Shown here piece by piece: positions 34,830 to 48,421 of a DNA stretch of 64,000 nucleotides. This stretch comes from Tepidimonas thermarum (GTDB lineage Bacteria; Pseudomonadota; Gammaproteobacteria; Burkholderiales; Burkholderiaceae_C), in contig NZ_VJOL01000007.1 in NCBI RefSeq assembly GCF_007556705.1, forward strand, positions 1-64,000, written 5' to 3'. The translations under genes and the position numbers were made by a program. The notes beneath the pieces are model-generated. The model made no database searches. It was not told the DNA's origin and saw only the letters and a program-made list of their open reading frames with translations. How positions within the stretch are numbered: position 1 is the first letter of the stretch; the number at the start of each line of letters is the position of its first letter.

Positions 34830-35770
34830 CCACGCAGACGCTGCCCCGTGCGACCCACACCACCGTGGTCCGGGTGGGCCTGGTGGGGCTGGGCGAAGTG
34901 GGCACGATCTTGGGCCGCGCGTTGAGCGCACAGGGCGTGCCGTGGGTCGGCGGCTGGGACCTCAAGCTCGCCGATGGCCACCCGCAGGCGCACGCGGTGC
35001 GCGCCCGGGCCCGCGACGCTGGCGTGCAGGTCTGCCGCGGCATGCCAGACCTGTGCGCCCAGGCGGACATGGTCGTGTCCGCGGTGACCGCCGCCAACAC
35101 CGTGGACGTGGCACAGGAGGCCGCGCGCCACCTGCGCCCAGGCACCTGGTTTTTCGACCTGAACTCCGCCTCGCCTGGCAGCAAGCAGCAAGCCGCTGGG
35201 GCCATCGAGGCCGCCGGCGGCCGCTACGTCGAAGCCGGGGTGATGACGTCGGTGCCGCCCTATGGCATCCGCGTGCCCATGCTCATCGGCGGCCCGCACG
35301 CGGCGGCGCTGCTGCCGGTGCTGCAGTCGTGGGGCATGCAGGTGCAGATCGCGTCGGCGCGCATCGGCGTGGCCTCGGCCACCAAGATGTGCCGCAGCGT
35401 CATGATCAAGGGGCTGGAGGCGCTCGTCATCGAGAGTTTTACCGCTGCGCGGCACTACGGCGTGGAAGAGGCGATGATTGCCACCTTGCAGGAGACCTTC
35501 CCCGGCATCGACTGGGCGGCGCAGGCGGCGTACTTCTACCAACGCGTAGCGCAACACGGCCAACGCCGGGCCGAGGAGATGCGCGAAGTCGCCCGCACCG
35601 TGGCCGAGGCGGGCTTGGAGCCGCAGATGGCGCGTGCCACGGCGGACAAGGACGACTGGATGGCCGCGCAGGGCCGCGCGGGTGCGTTCGGCGGCGTGGC
35701 CGACCCCGCCAGGTGGCAGCAGTGGGCGGACGCGCTGTTGGCGGCGCGGCCATCGGCGTCGAACGGGTGA
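34826..35770 (+). CDS. NAD(P)-dependent beta-hydroxyacid dehydrogenase-like protein (DUF1932)
   Basis: A 314-residue protein with an N-terminal Rossmann domain ('VGLVGLGEVGTILGRAL', GxGxxG) and 'DLNSASPGSKQQAAGAIEA', the substrate loop of the 6-phosphogluconate/3-hydroxyisobutyrate dehydrogenase group. The C-terminal half is helical and carries the lysine of 'ASATKMCRSVMIKGLEAL', matching DUF1932. It would oxidise a hydroxy acid. Its ATG overlaps the dctM stop, so it is co-transcribed with the transporter. It may process the imported compound; the substrate is unknown. Confidence 0.84.
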   Translation: MTTQTLPRATHTTVVRVGLVGLGEVGTILGRALSAQGVPWVGGWDLKLADGHPQAHAVRARARDAGVQVCRGMPDLCAQADMVVSAVTAANTVDVAQEAARHLRPGTWFFDLNSASPGSKQQAAGAIEAAGGRYVEAGVMTSVPPYGIRVPMLIGGPHAAALLPVLQSWGMQVQIASARIGVASATKMCRSVMIKGLEALVIESFTAARHYGVEEAMIATLQETFPGIDWAAQAAYFYQRVAQHGQRRAEEMREVARTVAEAGLEPQMARATADKDDWMAAQGRAGAFGGVADPARWQQWADALLAARPSASNG

Positions 35771-35779
35771 TGCGGCGCC

Positions 35780-36700
35780 TCAGGCGGGGGCGTCGAATGC
35801 GCCGGGGGGGCCAAACCGCTGCGCGCACAGGTCACGGATCACCTCGGCGGCGGCTTGCTGGGTGAGGGTGGCGGGGCGGCGGGCGCTGCTGGCCAGCGTG
35901 ACGCGCGGGCGCAGCGCCGGCTCGACGATCGGGCGGGTCAGCAGCCGCTGCGGTTGGCTGGCCTGCGCGACCGCGTGGGGGGACAGCACGGCACAGCCCA
36001 TCCCGTCGGCGACCAGTTCCAAAATGGCGGCCACGCCGTCGATCTCCAGCGCAATGGTGGGGCGCACGCCGATCGCGGCCATGGCGCTCTCCACCTGCAT
36101 GCGGATGGCGTTGGGCCGGCTGGGAATGAGCAACGGCTGTTGCGCCACGTCTGCCAGGCGGATGGGGGCGGTGGCGCTTGCGCCGGTCTGCTGCGCGACC
36201 AGCACCAGGGTCTCGTCGAACAGGGGGGCAAACGCAAAATCGGCCGCTGGCACGGGGTTGTACACGAGCGCGAGGTCCAGGTGGCCTTGCGCCAGCTGAT
36301 CGAGCATGGCCGCCGACAACCCCTCGGAGATCGACAACGTGGCCTGCGGCAGCGCCGTCCGGAAGGCGCGCGTCAGCGGCACCGCGAGCAGCCGCGCCAA
36401 GCTGGGCGGCAGGCCAATTGCCACGCGGCCGGCCAGCGCACCGCGCACCCGGCCCAGCTCCTCGCGCGCCCGCGCCACCTGGTGCAAGATGCCACGCCCG
36501 TGGGCGAGCAGCACCTTGCCGGCCTCGGTCGGTACCGCGCCGCGGCCGTTGCGCAGCAACAGGTTGTGACGCAGCTCCACCTCCAGCTGGCGGATTTGCC
36601 GGCTCAGCGCCGGTTGGGCCACCCCCAGCGCGTGGGCCGCGCGGGTAAAGCTGCCCAGTTCCGCCACCCGCACAAAATATTCGAGCTGTTTCAGGTCCAT
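35780..36700 (-). CDS. LysR-type regulator of the protocatechuate operon
   Basis: A 306-residue LysR regulator. The helix-turn-helix 'MDLKQLEYFVRVAELGSFTR' and 'AAHALGVAQPALSRQIRQLE' lies at residues 1-42, followed by the effector domain 'RVAIGLPPSLARLLAVPLTR' and 'GHLDLALVYNP'. It is divergent from the protocatechuate 4,5-cleavage operon across 128 bases, and the start at 36700 is the family start. LysR proteins in this position activate the pathway genes with a pathway metabolite as inducer. The ligand is not known here. An upstream extension of 35 codons is not protein-like and is dropped. Confidence 0.88.
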   Translation of the reverse strand: MDLKQLEYFVRVAELGSFTRAAHALGVAQPALSRQIRQLEVELRHNLLLRNGRGAVPTEAGKVLLAHGRGILHQVARAREELGRVRGALAGRVAIGLPPSLARLLAVPLTRAFRTALPQATLSISEGLSAAMLDQLAQGHLDLALVYNPVPAADFAFAPLFDETLVLVAQQTGASATAPIRLADVAQQPLLIPSRPNAIRMQVESAMAAIGVRPTIALEIDGVAAILELVADGMGCAVLSPHAVAQASQPQRLLTRPIVEPALRPRVTLASSARRPATLTQQAAAEVIRDLCAQRFGPPGAFDAPA

Positions 36701-36745
36701 CGCGTCACCCGGGTGCCGCCCGGCAAAAGTATGCAAATTTTCGAT

Positions 36746-36780
36746 ACCAGATAGTTGGTCAAGTGCATTTTGGCATAACG
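36746..36780 (+). promoter_or_regulatory. probable LysR-binding and promoter region of the pmd operon
   Basis: A dyad ACCA-GATAGT-TGGT (36746-36759) and a T-N11-A element overlapping TGCATTTTGGCATAA lie between the divergent LysR and binding-protein genes. TTGGTC and CATAAC at about 16 bases could form the promoter. These are weak matches, offered as candidates. Confidence 0.35.
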
Positions 36781-36828
36781 GATTCCGGGCGAGAATCGGC
36801 GCCATACCACGACATCACCCCATCGTCG

Positions 36829-37545
36829 ATGCCCACCACCGTTGCCCCTGCCGATCCGGTCCCCGTCTTGCGCGGGCTGTCATCCATGGCCACGCGGCTG
36901 GTGCTGGCCGAGCTGGTGCAGGCCTGGCGCGAAGCCGGCGGGTGTCCCGTGCAGATCGAATCCATCGGCGGCGTCGATGCGGCCAAGCGGGTGGCGGCCG
37001 GCGAGGTGCTGGACCTGGTCATCCTGGCGGCCGACGCCATCGACCGCCTGCTGGCCGACGGCCACCTGCTGCGCGGCACCCGGGTGGACCTGGTGCGCTC
37101 TGCCGTGGGGGTGGCGGTGCCTGCCGGCGCGCCGGCGCCCGACATCGGCAGCGCCGCTGCGTTGCGTGCCGCCGTGCTCGCCGCGGGCCGCATCGGCACT
37201 TCCACCGGTCCCAGCGGGCAGGCGCTGGCGCAGATGTTCGAGCGCTGGGGCATCGCCGACCAGGTCCGGCAGCGGCTGGTGGTGCCACCGCCGGGCGTGC
37301 CCGTCGGGACGCTGCTGGCGCGCGGCGACATCGATCTGGGGTTTCAGCAACTCAGCGAGCTCATCCATGTCGAGGGCATCCGCCTGCTGGGCACGCTGCC
37401 CCCCGACAGCGCCATCGTGACGGTGTTTGCCGGCGCGGTGGCACGCACCAGCCAGCATCCTGCCGCCGCGCGCGCCGTGCTCAATTTCATGGCCTCCCCC
37501 TCAGCCACCGCCGCCAAACGCCGCCAAGGCATGGAGCCGGCCTGA
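36829..37545 (+). CDS. ModA-like substrate-binding domain protein without signal peptide
   Basis: A 238-residue type II periplasmic-binding-fold protein: 'VLRGLSSMATRLVLAELVQA', 'VQIESIGGVDAAKRVAAGEV', 'DLVILAADAIDRLLADGHL', 'GTSTGPSGQALAQMFERWG'. The fold resembles molybdate-binding ModA. No signal peptide is visible with the ATG at 36829, nor with the upstream in-frame ATG at 36763, so it may act in the cytoplasm. It is the first gene of the protocatechuate operon and lies 43 bases before the hydratase gene. A homologous small gene heads some pmd operons, but a role is not established. It may sense a pathway acid or assist uptake. Confidence 0.72.
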   Translation: MPTTVAPADPVPVLRGLSSMATRLVLAELVQAWREAGGCPVQIESIGGVDAAKRVAAGEVLDLVILAADAIDRLLADGHLLRGTRVDLVRSAVGVAVPAGAPAPDIGSAAALRAAVLAAGRIGTSTGPSGQALAQMFERWGIADQVRQRLVVPPPGVPVGTLLARGDIDLGFQQLSELIHVEGIRLLGTLPPDSAIVTVFAGAVARTSQHPAAARAVLNFMASPSATAAKRRQGMEPA

Positions 37546-37588
37546 CGTACCGCCCGATCCGAACCTTCTGACCCTCCCAGGTACCCCC

Positions 37589-38629
37589 ATGCGCCCCCCC
37601 CTGATCATCGACGTCCACGGCCACTACACCACCGCACCCAAGGCGTTGGAGGCGTGGCGCAACCGCCAAATCGCCGCCCTGCAGGACCCGGCGCTGGCGC
37701 CGTCGCCGGCGGAACTGCGCATCAGCGACGACGACATCCGCGAGTCGATCGAAACCAACCAGCTCGCCAAGATGCGCGAGCGCGGTGGCGACCTCACCAT
37801 CTTCAGCCCGCGCGCCAGCTTCATGGCGCACCACATCGGCGACTTTCAGACCTCGGCCACCTGGGCGGCCATCTGCAACGAACTGGTCTTTCGCGTCACG
37901 CAGCTGTTCCCCGAGCACTTCGTCGGCGCGGCGATGCTGCCGCAGTCGCCCGGGGTTGATCCGCGCACCTGCATCCCCGAGCTGCGCAAGTGCGTCGAGC
38001 AGTACGGCTTCGTCGGCCTCAACCTCAACCCGGATCCGTCCGGTGGTCACTGGAAGGAGCCGCCGCTGACCGACCGTTGGTGGTACCCGATTTACGAGGT
38101 GATGGTGGAGTACGACATCCCCGCCATGATCCACGTCAGCACCTCGTGCAACGCGTGCTTCCACACCACGGGGGCGCACTATATCAACGCCGACACCACG
38201 GCGTTCATGCAGCTCATCCAGGGCGATCTGTTCAAGGATTTTCCGACGCTGCGCTTCATCATCCCGCACGGCGGTGGCGCGGCCCCCTACCACTGGGGGC
38301 GCTACCGCGGGCTGGCGCAGGAACTCAAAAAACCGCCGTTGGCCGAGCACCTGCTGGGCAATGTGTTTTTCGACACCTGCGTCTACCACCAGCCGGGCAT
38401 CGACTTGCTCACGCGCGTGGTGCCGGTGGACAACATCCTGTTTGCCAGCGAAATGATCGGGGCGGTACGCGGCATCGACCCGCAGACCGGGCACCACTAC
38501 GACGACACCAAGCGCTACGTGCTGGCCACGCCGCACCTGGACGAGGCGGCGCGGCGCAAGGTGTTCGAAGACAACGCGCGGCGCGTCTTCCCGCGCCTGG
38601 ACGCGCAGCTCAAGGCGCGCGGGCTCTGA
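37589..38629 (+). CDS. 4-oxalomesaconate hydratase (LigJ/PmdE), amidohydrolase family
   Basis: A 346-residue amidohydrolase-fold enzyme that hydrates 4-oxalomesaconate to 4-carboxy-4-hydroxy-2-oxoadipate. Metal-site features are '[19 protein letters not shown]' (HxH), '[20 protein letters not shown]' (His), '[17 protein letters not shown]' (His) and the late acidic residue in '[16 protein letters not shown]'. Length and order match LigJ. It follows the ModA-like gene and precedes the aldolase, exactly as in lig/pmd operons. Confidence 0.9.
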   Translation: MRPPLIIDVHGHYTTAPKALEAWRNRQIAALQDPALAPSPAELRISDDDIRESIETNQLAKMRERGGDLTIFSPRASFMAHHIGDFQTSATWAAICNELVFRVTQLFPEHFVGAAMLPQSPGVDPRTCIPELRKCVEQYGFVGLNLNPDPSGGHWKEPPLTDRWWYPIYEVMVEYDIPAMIHVSTSCNACFHTTGAHYINADTTAFMQLIQGDLFKDFPTLRFIIPHGGGAAPYHWGRYRGLAQELKKPPLAEHLLGNVFFDTCVYHQPGIDLLTRVVPVDNILFASEMIGAVRGIDPQTGHHYDDTKRYVLATPHLDEAARRKVFEDNARRVFPRLDAQLKARGL

Positions 38630-38660
38630 CCGCACGCCGCACCCACAAGGAGGATTCGCG

Positions 38661-39347
38661 ATGCACTACGAACTGGGGGTGGTCTACCGCCGCATCGAAC
38701 GCGCCGACCGCGCGCTGGCCGACGCGCTGGGGGCGTTGGGCAGCGCCACCGTGCACGAAGCCATGGGGCGCGTTGGCCTGATGAAGCCCTATATGCGCCC
38801 CATCTACGCCGGCGCCCAGGTGTCCGGCACGGCGGTGACCGTGCTGCTGCACCCGGGGGACAACTGGATGATGCACGTGGTGGCCGAGCAGATCCAGCCG
38901 GGCGACGTGGTGGTGGCGGCCATCACCGCCGAGTGCAGCGATGGCTACTTTGGCGATTTGCTGGCGACCAGTTTCCAGGCGCGCGGTGCGCGCGCGCTCG
39001 TCATCGACGCCGGTGTGCGCGATGTGCGCACCCTCACCGAGATGCGCTTCCCGGTCTGGAGCAAGTGCATCAGCGCCAAAGGCACGATCAAGGCCACGCT
39101 GGGTTCGGTCAACATCCCCGTGCTGTGCGCCGGTGCGCTGGTGCACCCCGGGGACGTGATCGTGGCCGACGATGACGGCGTGGTGGTGGTGCCGCGCGAC
39201 AAGGCCGCCGCCACGCTGGAGGCGGCGCGTCGCCGCGAGGCCAACGAGGGCGCCAAGCGCGCCCAGCTCGCCGCCGGTGTGCTGGGCTTGGACATGTACC
39301 AGATGCGCGAGCCCTTGGCCAAGGCCGGCCTGCGCTACATCGACTGA
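38661..39347 (+). CDS. 4-carboxy-4-hydroxy-2-oxoadipate aldolase (LigK/PmdF)
   Basis: A 228-residue class II aldolase of the HMG/CHA family (RraA-like fold). It splits 4-carboxy-4-hydroxy-2-oxoadipate to pyruvate and oxaloacetate and can decarboxylate oxaloacetate. '[19 protein letters not shown]', '[20 protein letters not shown]', '[14 protein letters not shown]' with the Arg-Asp pair and '[15 protein letters not shown]' are the family landmarks, and the metal aspartate is in 'DAGVRD'. AAGGAGG precedes the ATG. It ends the pathway. Confidence 0.92.
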   Translation: MHYELGVVYRRIERADRALADALGALGSATVHEAMGRVGLMKPYMRPIYAGAQVSGTAVTVLLHPGDNWMMHVVAEQIQPGDVVVAAITAECSDGYFGDLLATSFQARGARALVIDAGVRDVRTLTEMRFPVWSKCISAKGTIKATLGSVNIPVLCAGALVHPGDVIVADDDGVVVVPRDKAAATLEAARRREANEGAKRAQLAAGVLGLDMYQMREPLAKAGLRYID

Positions 39348-39364
39348 CGCCGGAGGCCGCCACC

Positions 39365-40318
39365 ATGTCCCGTCCCACCACCGGGGGCTTTGTCAAAACG
39401 CCGGGCTGGCTCGATTGGTACGACGGCCCGAGCCGCCCGCAGCTGGCGCTGCCTGCGGGCGCCGTGGATGCGCACTGCCACGTCTTTGGCCCGGGCGAGC
39501 GCTTCCCCTACGCGCCGCAGCGCAAATACACCCCCTGCGACGCCAGCAAAGAACAGCTGTTCGCGCTGCGCGACCATCTGGGCTTTGCGCGCAACGTCAT
39601 CGTGCAGGCCACCTGCCACGGCGCCGACAACCGCGCGCTCATCGACGCCTGCCAGGCCAGCGGCGGGCGCGCGCGTGGCGTGGCCACCGTGCAGCGCAGC
39701 GTCACCGACGCCGAGCTGCTGGCACTGCACGACAGCGGCGTGCGCGGCGTGCGCTTCAATTTCGTCAAGCGGCTGGTGGACTTCACCCCCAAGGACGAGC
39801 TGCTGGACATCGCCCAGCGCATCGCCCCGCTGGGTTGGCACGTGGTGGTGTACTTCGAGGCGCAGGACCTGCCGGAGCTGTGGGACTTTTTCACCGCGCT
39901 GCCCACCACCGTCGTCGTCGACCACATGGGCCGCCCGGACGTGCGCAAGCCGCTGGATGGCCCCGAGTTTGGCCTGTTCGTGCGGCTGCTGCGCGAGCAC
40001 CCCAACATCTGGACCAAGGTCAGCTGCCCAGAGCGGCTGTCGGTGTCCGGCCCGCCGGCGCTGCCGGGCCGCTGCGGGCCTGAGCAGCCGCCGTACGCCG
40101 ACGTCATCCCGTTTGCGCGTCACCTCGTGCAAACCTTCCCCGACCGCGTGCTGTGGGGCACCGACTGGCCGCATCCCAACCTCAAGGACCACATGCCCGA
40201 CGACGGGCTGCTGGTGGACTTCATCCCGCACATCGCGCCGACGCCCGAGCTGCAGCGCAAGCTGCTGGTGGACAACCCGATGCGCCTGTATTGGCCCGAG
40301 GAGTGGAAGGGAGACTGA
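39365..40318 (+). CDS. 2-pyrone-4,6-dicarboxylate lactonase (LigI/PmdD)
   Basis: A 317-residue amidohydrolase that opens 2-pyrone-4,6-dicarboxylate to 4-oxalomesaconate. 'VDAHCHVFGPGERFPYAP' holds the HxH motif, 'VVYFEAQDLP' and 'VVDHMGRPDVRKPL' further His/Asp, and 'WTKVSCPERLSVSG' the substrate Arg/Ser loop. 'VLWGTDWPHPNLKD' contributes the last Asp. These match LigI, which works without a bound metal. It follows the aldolase by 17 bases and precedes the dioxygenase genes. Confidence 0.92.
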   Translation: MSRPTTGGFVKTPGWLDWYDGPSRPQLALPAGAVDAHCHVFGPGERFPYAPQRKYTPCDASKEQLFALRDHLGFARNVIVQATCHGADNRALIDACQASGGRARGVATVQRSVTDAELLALHDSGVRGVRFNFVKRLVDFTPKDELLDIAQRIAPLGWHVVVYFEAQDLPELWDFFTALPTTVVVDHMGRPDVRKPLDGPEFGLFVRLLREHPNIWTKVSCPERLSVSGPPALPGRCGPEQPPYADVIPFARHLVQTFPDRVLWGTDWPHPNLKDHMPDDGLLVDFIPHIAPTPELQRKLLVDNPMRLYWPEEWKGD

Positions 40319-40319
40319 C

Positions 40320-42608
<2,289 letters not shown>

Positions 42609-42624
42609 TCCGGGCGTAGCCGGC

Positions 42625-42894
42625 ATGATCGGCAGTTCTGTGGGGGAGCAGACTGCTCCCGCCCTCCTAGCGCCGCCCACGCCGTGGCCGACGCGGCGCC
42701 TGGGGCCGTTCGAGGTCTCGGCCTTCGGCCTGGGCTGCATGAACATTGGCCACGCCTACGGCGAGCCGGTGCCGCAGGCCGATGCCGCGCGGCTGCTGCT
42801 GAACGCGCTGGACGCCATCTTCGCCCCGAAGGCCGTCAGCGGCGCGCGCTACAACACCCAGGGCGAAGACGAGGTGGACACCGAGCGTTTCTGA
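42625..42894 (+). pseudogene. internally deleted aldo/keto reductase
   Basis: An 89-residue frame. Residues 22-62 ('RRLGPFEVSAFGLGCMNIGH', then 'QADAARLLLNALD') match an aldo/keto reductase N-terminus. The final 25 ('AIFAPKAVSGARYNTQGEDE' to 'DTERF') match its C-terminus. About 240 residues of the barrel, including the catalytic Tyr and Lys, are missing in frame. It is a deletion remnant between the pmd genes and the second dioxygenase pair. The start at 42625 is the likely original ATG. Confidence 0.75.
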
Positions 42895-42955
42895 CACCCC
42901 CCCAGGCGGCTGCCGTGTACCGCATCGGGGCCCGATCCGTGGAGACCGCAAGTCC

Positions 42956-43318
42956 ATGAACCCACACACCCCTGCGCCGCGTCCCATCCCGGGCACGCAA
43001 CCCTTCGACGGTGCGCTGGCACAGCGCGGTTATGCGCTCAACAAAATGTGCTACTCCTTCAACGAGGCCGCCAACCGCGAGGCCTTCCGCGCCGATCCCG
43101 AGGCCTACATGGCGCGCTACGGCCTGACCGAGGCGCAAAAGGCTGCCGTGCGCAGCGGCCAGGTGCTGGCGATGTTGGCCGAAGGGGGCAACGCCTACTA
43201 CCTGGCCAAGCTGGCGGGTATTTTCGGCTGGGATATGCAAGACATCGGCGCGCAGCAGACCGGCATGAGCAAAGCCGAGTTCCAGGCCAAGCTGGTGGCC
43301 GCCAACCAGCAGTGTTGA
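42956..43318 (+). CDS. LigA-like dioxygenase alpha subunit, second copy
   Basis: A 120-residue LigA-superfamily protein: 'ALNKMCYSFNEAANREAF', 'ARYGLTEAQKAAVRSGQVLA', 'EGGNAYYLAKLAGIFGWDMQ', 'QTGMSKAEFQAKLVAA'. It is shorter and diverged from the first LigA (146 residues) but keeps the same helical plan. It is paired with a second LigB-like gene 26 bases on. The two probably form a second extradiol dioxygenase with another substrate, such as gallate or a methoxylated ring; the substrate is inferred. Confidence 0.83.
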   Translation: MNPHTPAPRPIPGTQPFDGALAQRGYALNKMCYSFNEAANREAFRADPEAYMARYGLTEAQKAAVRSGQVLAMLAEGGNAYYLAKLAGIFGWDMQDIGAQQTGMSKAEFQAKLVAANQQC

Positions 43319-43344
43319 GGCCCACCGCCCCAGGAGACGTTCCC

Positions 43345-44196
43345 ATGGCCCAGATCATCGGTGGCCTGGCCACCTCGCACATCCCCGCGATCGGCAACGC
43401 AATTGCGAAAGGCAAACAGCAAGAGCCTTACTGGAAGCCGTTCTTCGACGGCTTTCCCCCCATCCACGCCTGGCTGCGGCAGGTGCAGCCCGAGGTCGTC
43501 GTCGTGTTCTACAACGACCATGGGCTGAACTTCTTCCTCGACAAGCTACCGGCCTTTGCCATCGGGGCCGCCGCCGAGTACCACCATGCCGACGAGGGCT
43601 GGGGCATTCCGACCACCGCCCCGCTGGCGGGTTGCCCGGAGCTGTCGTGGCACCTGGTCGAGCAGCTTACCGCGGCGGAATTCGACCTCACGGTCTGCCA
43701 GGAGATGCGGGTGGACCATGCCTGCACGATTCCGTTCCAACTGTTCTGGCCCGACCAACACCCCGCACCGGTGCGCATCGTGCCCATCCACATCAACACG
43801 GTGCAGTTTCCCCTGCCCAGCGCCCAGCGTGTCTATGCGCTGGGCCGCGCGGTAGGGCGTGCCGTCGGGTGCTGGGCGGATGCGCGTCGCGTCGTCGTCA
43901 TGGGCAGCGGCGGCTTGAGCCATCAGCTCGAGGGCGAGCGGGCGGGCTTCATCAACAAGCGCTTTGACCTGCAGTTTTTGCAGAGCATGGAAACCAACCC
44001 CCAGTGGGCGACCCAGTACAGCGACCGCGAGCTGGTGGAACGGGCCGGCACCCAGGGGGTGGAGCTGCTGATGTGGCTCGCCATGCGCGCCGCACTCACC
44101 GAGGCCGGCAGCGGCGTGCGGCTGGTCCACCGCCATTACCACATCCCCATCTCGAACACCGCCACCGGCGTCATCGCGCTGGAAGCCGTGCCGTGA
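43345..44196 (+). CDS. LigB-like class III extradiol dioxygenase, second copy
   Basis: A 283-residue LigB-family catalytic subunit. Iron ligands match: His12 ('ATSHIPAIG'), His59 ('FYNDHGLNF'), and the Glu in 'GVELLMW'; the catalytic His is in '[10 protein letters not shown]'. Loops around the active site differ from the pmd copy (for example '[20 protein letters not shown]'), suggesting different substrate specificity. GGAG precedes the ATG. It follows the LigA-like gene and its end overlaps the converging chemotaxis gene by 26 bases. Gallate dioxygenase and syringate-derived 3-O-methylgallate dioxygenase are candidate roles. Confidence 0.85.
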   Translation: MAQIIGGLATSHIPAIGNAIAKGKQQEPYWKPFFDGFPPIHAWLRQVQPEVVVVFYNDHGLNFFLDKLPAFAIGAAAEYHHADEGWGIPTTAPLAGCPELSWHLVEQLTAAEFDLTVCQEMRVDHACTIPFQLFWPDQHPAPVRIVPIHINTVQFPLPSAQRVYALGRAVGRAVGCWADARRVVVMGSGGLSHQLEGERAGFINKRFDLQFLQSMETNPQWATQYSDRELVERAGTQGVELLMWLAMRAALTEAGSGVRLVHRHYHIPISNTATGVIALEAVP

Positions 44197-45673
44197 GCGG
44201 GGCACCCAGCGCCGGCGCATGCGCCGCAGCCGAGTAGGGGGCAGCCGCCCATTCGAACACGGCCACCGCCTGCTGCAGCCGCTGCGCCTGCTCGCGCAAG
44301 GCCTCGGCCGCCGCGGCCGACTGTTCCACCAGCGCCGCGTTTTGCTGCGTGCTCTGGTCGAGCAAGCCCATCGCGGCGTTGACCTGGCCGATGCCCTCGC
44401 TTTGCTCGTGCGCGGTGTGGGTGATGGCGCCGATCGTGTCCGCCACGCGCTGGATGGCGCGCACGATGTCGTCCATGGTCTGGCCAGCCTGCTGCACCTG
44501 CGTGCTGCCGGCCTGCACCTTGGCCACGCTGGTCTCGATCAGCGCTTTGATCTCGCGTGCGGCCTGCGCGCTGCGCTGGGCCAGGGCGCGCACCTCCCCT
44601 GCCACCACGGCAAAGCCACGGCCGGCCTCGCCGGCGCGCGCGGCCTCCACCGCGGCGTTGAGGGCCAGGATGTTGGTCTGAAAGGCGATGCCGTCGATGA
44701 CGCTGATGATGTCGGCAATTTTTTGGCTGCTGGCCTGGATGTCGGCCATGGTGCTGACCACCTGCGCCACCGTCTCGCCGCCGCGGCGCGTGGTGTCGGC
44801 CGCCTGTGCGGCCAACTCGTTGGCGCTGCGTGCCGCGTCCGCGCTGTGGCGCACGCTCTCGGTCAAGTGCTGCAGGCTGGCCCCGGTTTGCTCCAGGCTG
44901 GCCGCCGCGCTTTCGGTACGGCGGCTCAGGTCCTGCGTGCCACCGGCGATTTCGGCGGCGGCGGTTTCGATCTGCTGCACCGCGGCGCGAATGCCCGCAA
45001 CCGCCGTGGCGATGCGGCCGATGACGGCTTTGAGGCGCTGCGCCAGCGGCGTCGAGGCGCGCAGATGGCCCACGTCCAACACCACCCGTTCATCGCGGGA
45101 CAGGCTGTCGGCCAGCGCGGCGACCTCGGCGTTGTCGCGCACCAGGCGCGCCAGCCACACGATCAGCGCCACCTCGAAGGCGGTCTGCACGATGACATAA
45201 GCCGCGTGCAGGATGATGACGGGGAAATTGGGCTCGCTCAGGCAATACAGGCCCCAGCCGGCCGCCTGCAGGCGGTCAAACGACACGTGATGCACCGCGA
45301 ACAGCGCCGCCGACCACACCACCGGGCGCCAATCCAGATAGGTCATGAGCAGCGCCAGCGTGACGAACACGCCAAAGTGGAACTCGACCATGCCGGCCGA
45401 GACCTGGATGTGCAGCATCACCAACGTGGACAGCGAGGTGGCCAGCAGCAGCCGGCCGGCCAGCGTGCCGCGCCACGCCGCAAAGCCGATCACCCCCGGC
45501 AGCGACAACCCAACCAGCCACGCCAGCTCCGCCCCCAGGCCCAAGCCCGGTCGCTGCATCAACAGCACGATGGGCACCGACGCGATGGCGTACAGCGCCA
45601 GCGCGGCGAGCATCGCGGCGTCGGCGCGTCGGTAGATCGGCTGCAGGGGATCGTGTGGCGATGGGGTGGACAT
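44171..45673 (-). CDS. methyl-accepting chemotaxis protein with polytopic membrane sensor
   Basis: A 500-residue transducer. The first 190 residues hold about six hydrophobic segments and no large periplasmic domain, so it senses within or through the membrane. After a HAMP-like linker, the coiled-coil signalling domain runs from about residue 210 and carries the hairpin '[20 protein letters not shown]' then '[20 protein letters not shown]'. Methylation helices flank it. No C-terminal CheR-binding pentapeptide is present. GGAGAGG lies before the ATG at 45673. It converges on the second dioxygenase pair, so it might guide chemotaxis to an aromatic compound; this is inference. Confidence 0.88.
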   Translation of the reverse strand: MSTPSPHDPLQPIYRRADAAMLAALALYAIASVPIVLLMQRPGLGLGAELAWLVGLSLPGVIGFAAWRGTLAGRLLLATSLSTLVMLHIQVSAGMVEFHFGVFVTLALLMTYLDWRPVVWSAALFAVHHVSFDRLQAAGWGLYCLSEPNFPVIILHAAYVIVQTAFEVALIVWLARLVRDNAEVAALADSLSRDERVVLDVGHLRASTPLAQRLKAVIGRIATAVAGIRAAVQQIETAAAEIAGGTQDLSRRTESAAASLEQTGASLQHLTESVRHSADAARSANELAAQAADTTRRGGETVAQVVSTMADIQASSQKIADIISVIDGIAFQTNILALNAAVEAARAGEAGRGFAVVAGEVRALAQRSAQAAREIKALIETSVAKVQAGSTQVQQAGQTMDDIVRAIQRVADTIGAITHTAHEQSEGIGQVNAAMGLLDQSTQQNAALVEQSAAAAEALREQAQRLQQAVAVFEWAAAPYSAAAHAPALGAPLTARLPAR

Positions 45674-45691
45674 CGGGCCTCTCCAGGAAAC

Positions 45692-45721
45692 AAAAAAGGG
45701 TGCACCTCTGCGGTACACCCT
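45692..45721 (-). terminator. rpoD intrinsic terminator
   Basis: On the minus strand a ten-base stem (AGGGTGTACC with GGTGCACCCT, one T-G pair, five-base loop) is followed by six Ts. It lies 60 bases after rpoD and before the chemotaxis gene. Confidence 0.85.
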
Positions 45722-45783
45722 CCCTCAAGACGTCGGATTGTGGTTGTCGGTGTTGCAGATTATGGCGCGTACGCCGCCTGCCA

Positions 45784-48129
<2,346 letters not shown>

Positions 48130-48421
48130 GGCAAACGCTTTCTGCCCGACGCAGGGCGGGTTCTGGAGAGGACAGGGATGTGGGGGCGGCACGCCGCATT
48201 CGCAAGCCGGGTGGGCGAACATTGGGTGTGCAGTCCTTGCGGGGCGGACGCCGTGTGGCGTCCTGGCCGTGGGGGTGTCGTCCCGCGCGCCCGCTGGGGT
48301 TGCTGGCAAAGGGTGTCTGCGTCGTCTTCACCCGTGACCTGCGTGGTAACCCGCGCGGCAATTTGCGTAGCTATACGGCCCTGTCCGGAAGGTGCTGCTG
48401 TCGCACTTGCGAAACGCTCCA
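48130..48421. other. 292-base dnaG-rpoD gap
   Basis: No gene is seen. The TATAGCT at about 48367-48373 on the minus strand is a possible -10 for rpoD, but the -35 is unclear. No terminator or riboswitch is evident. Confidence 0.35.
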
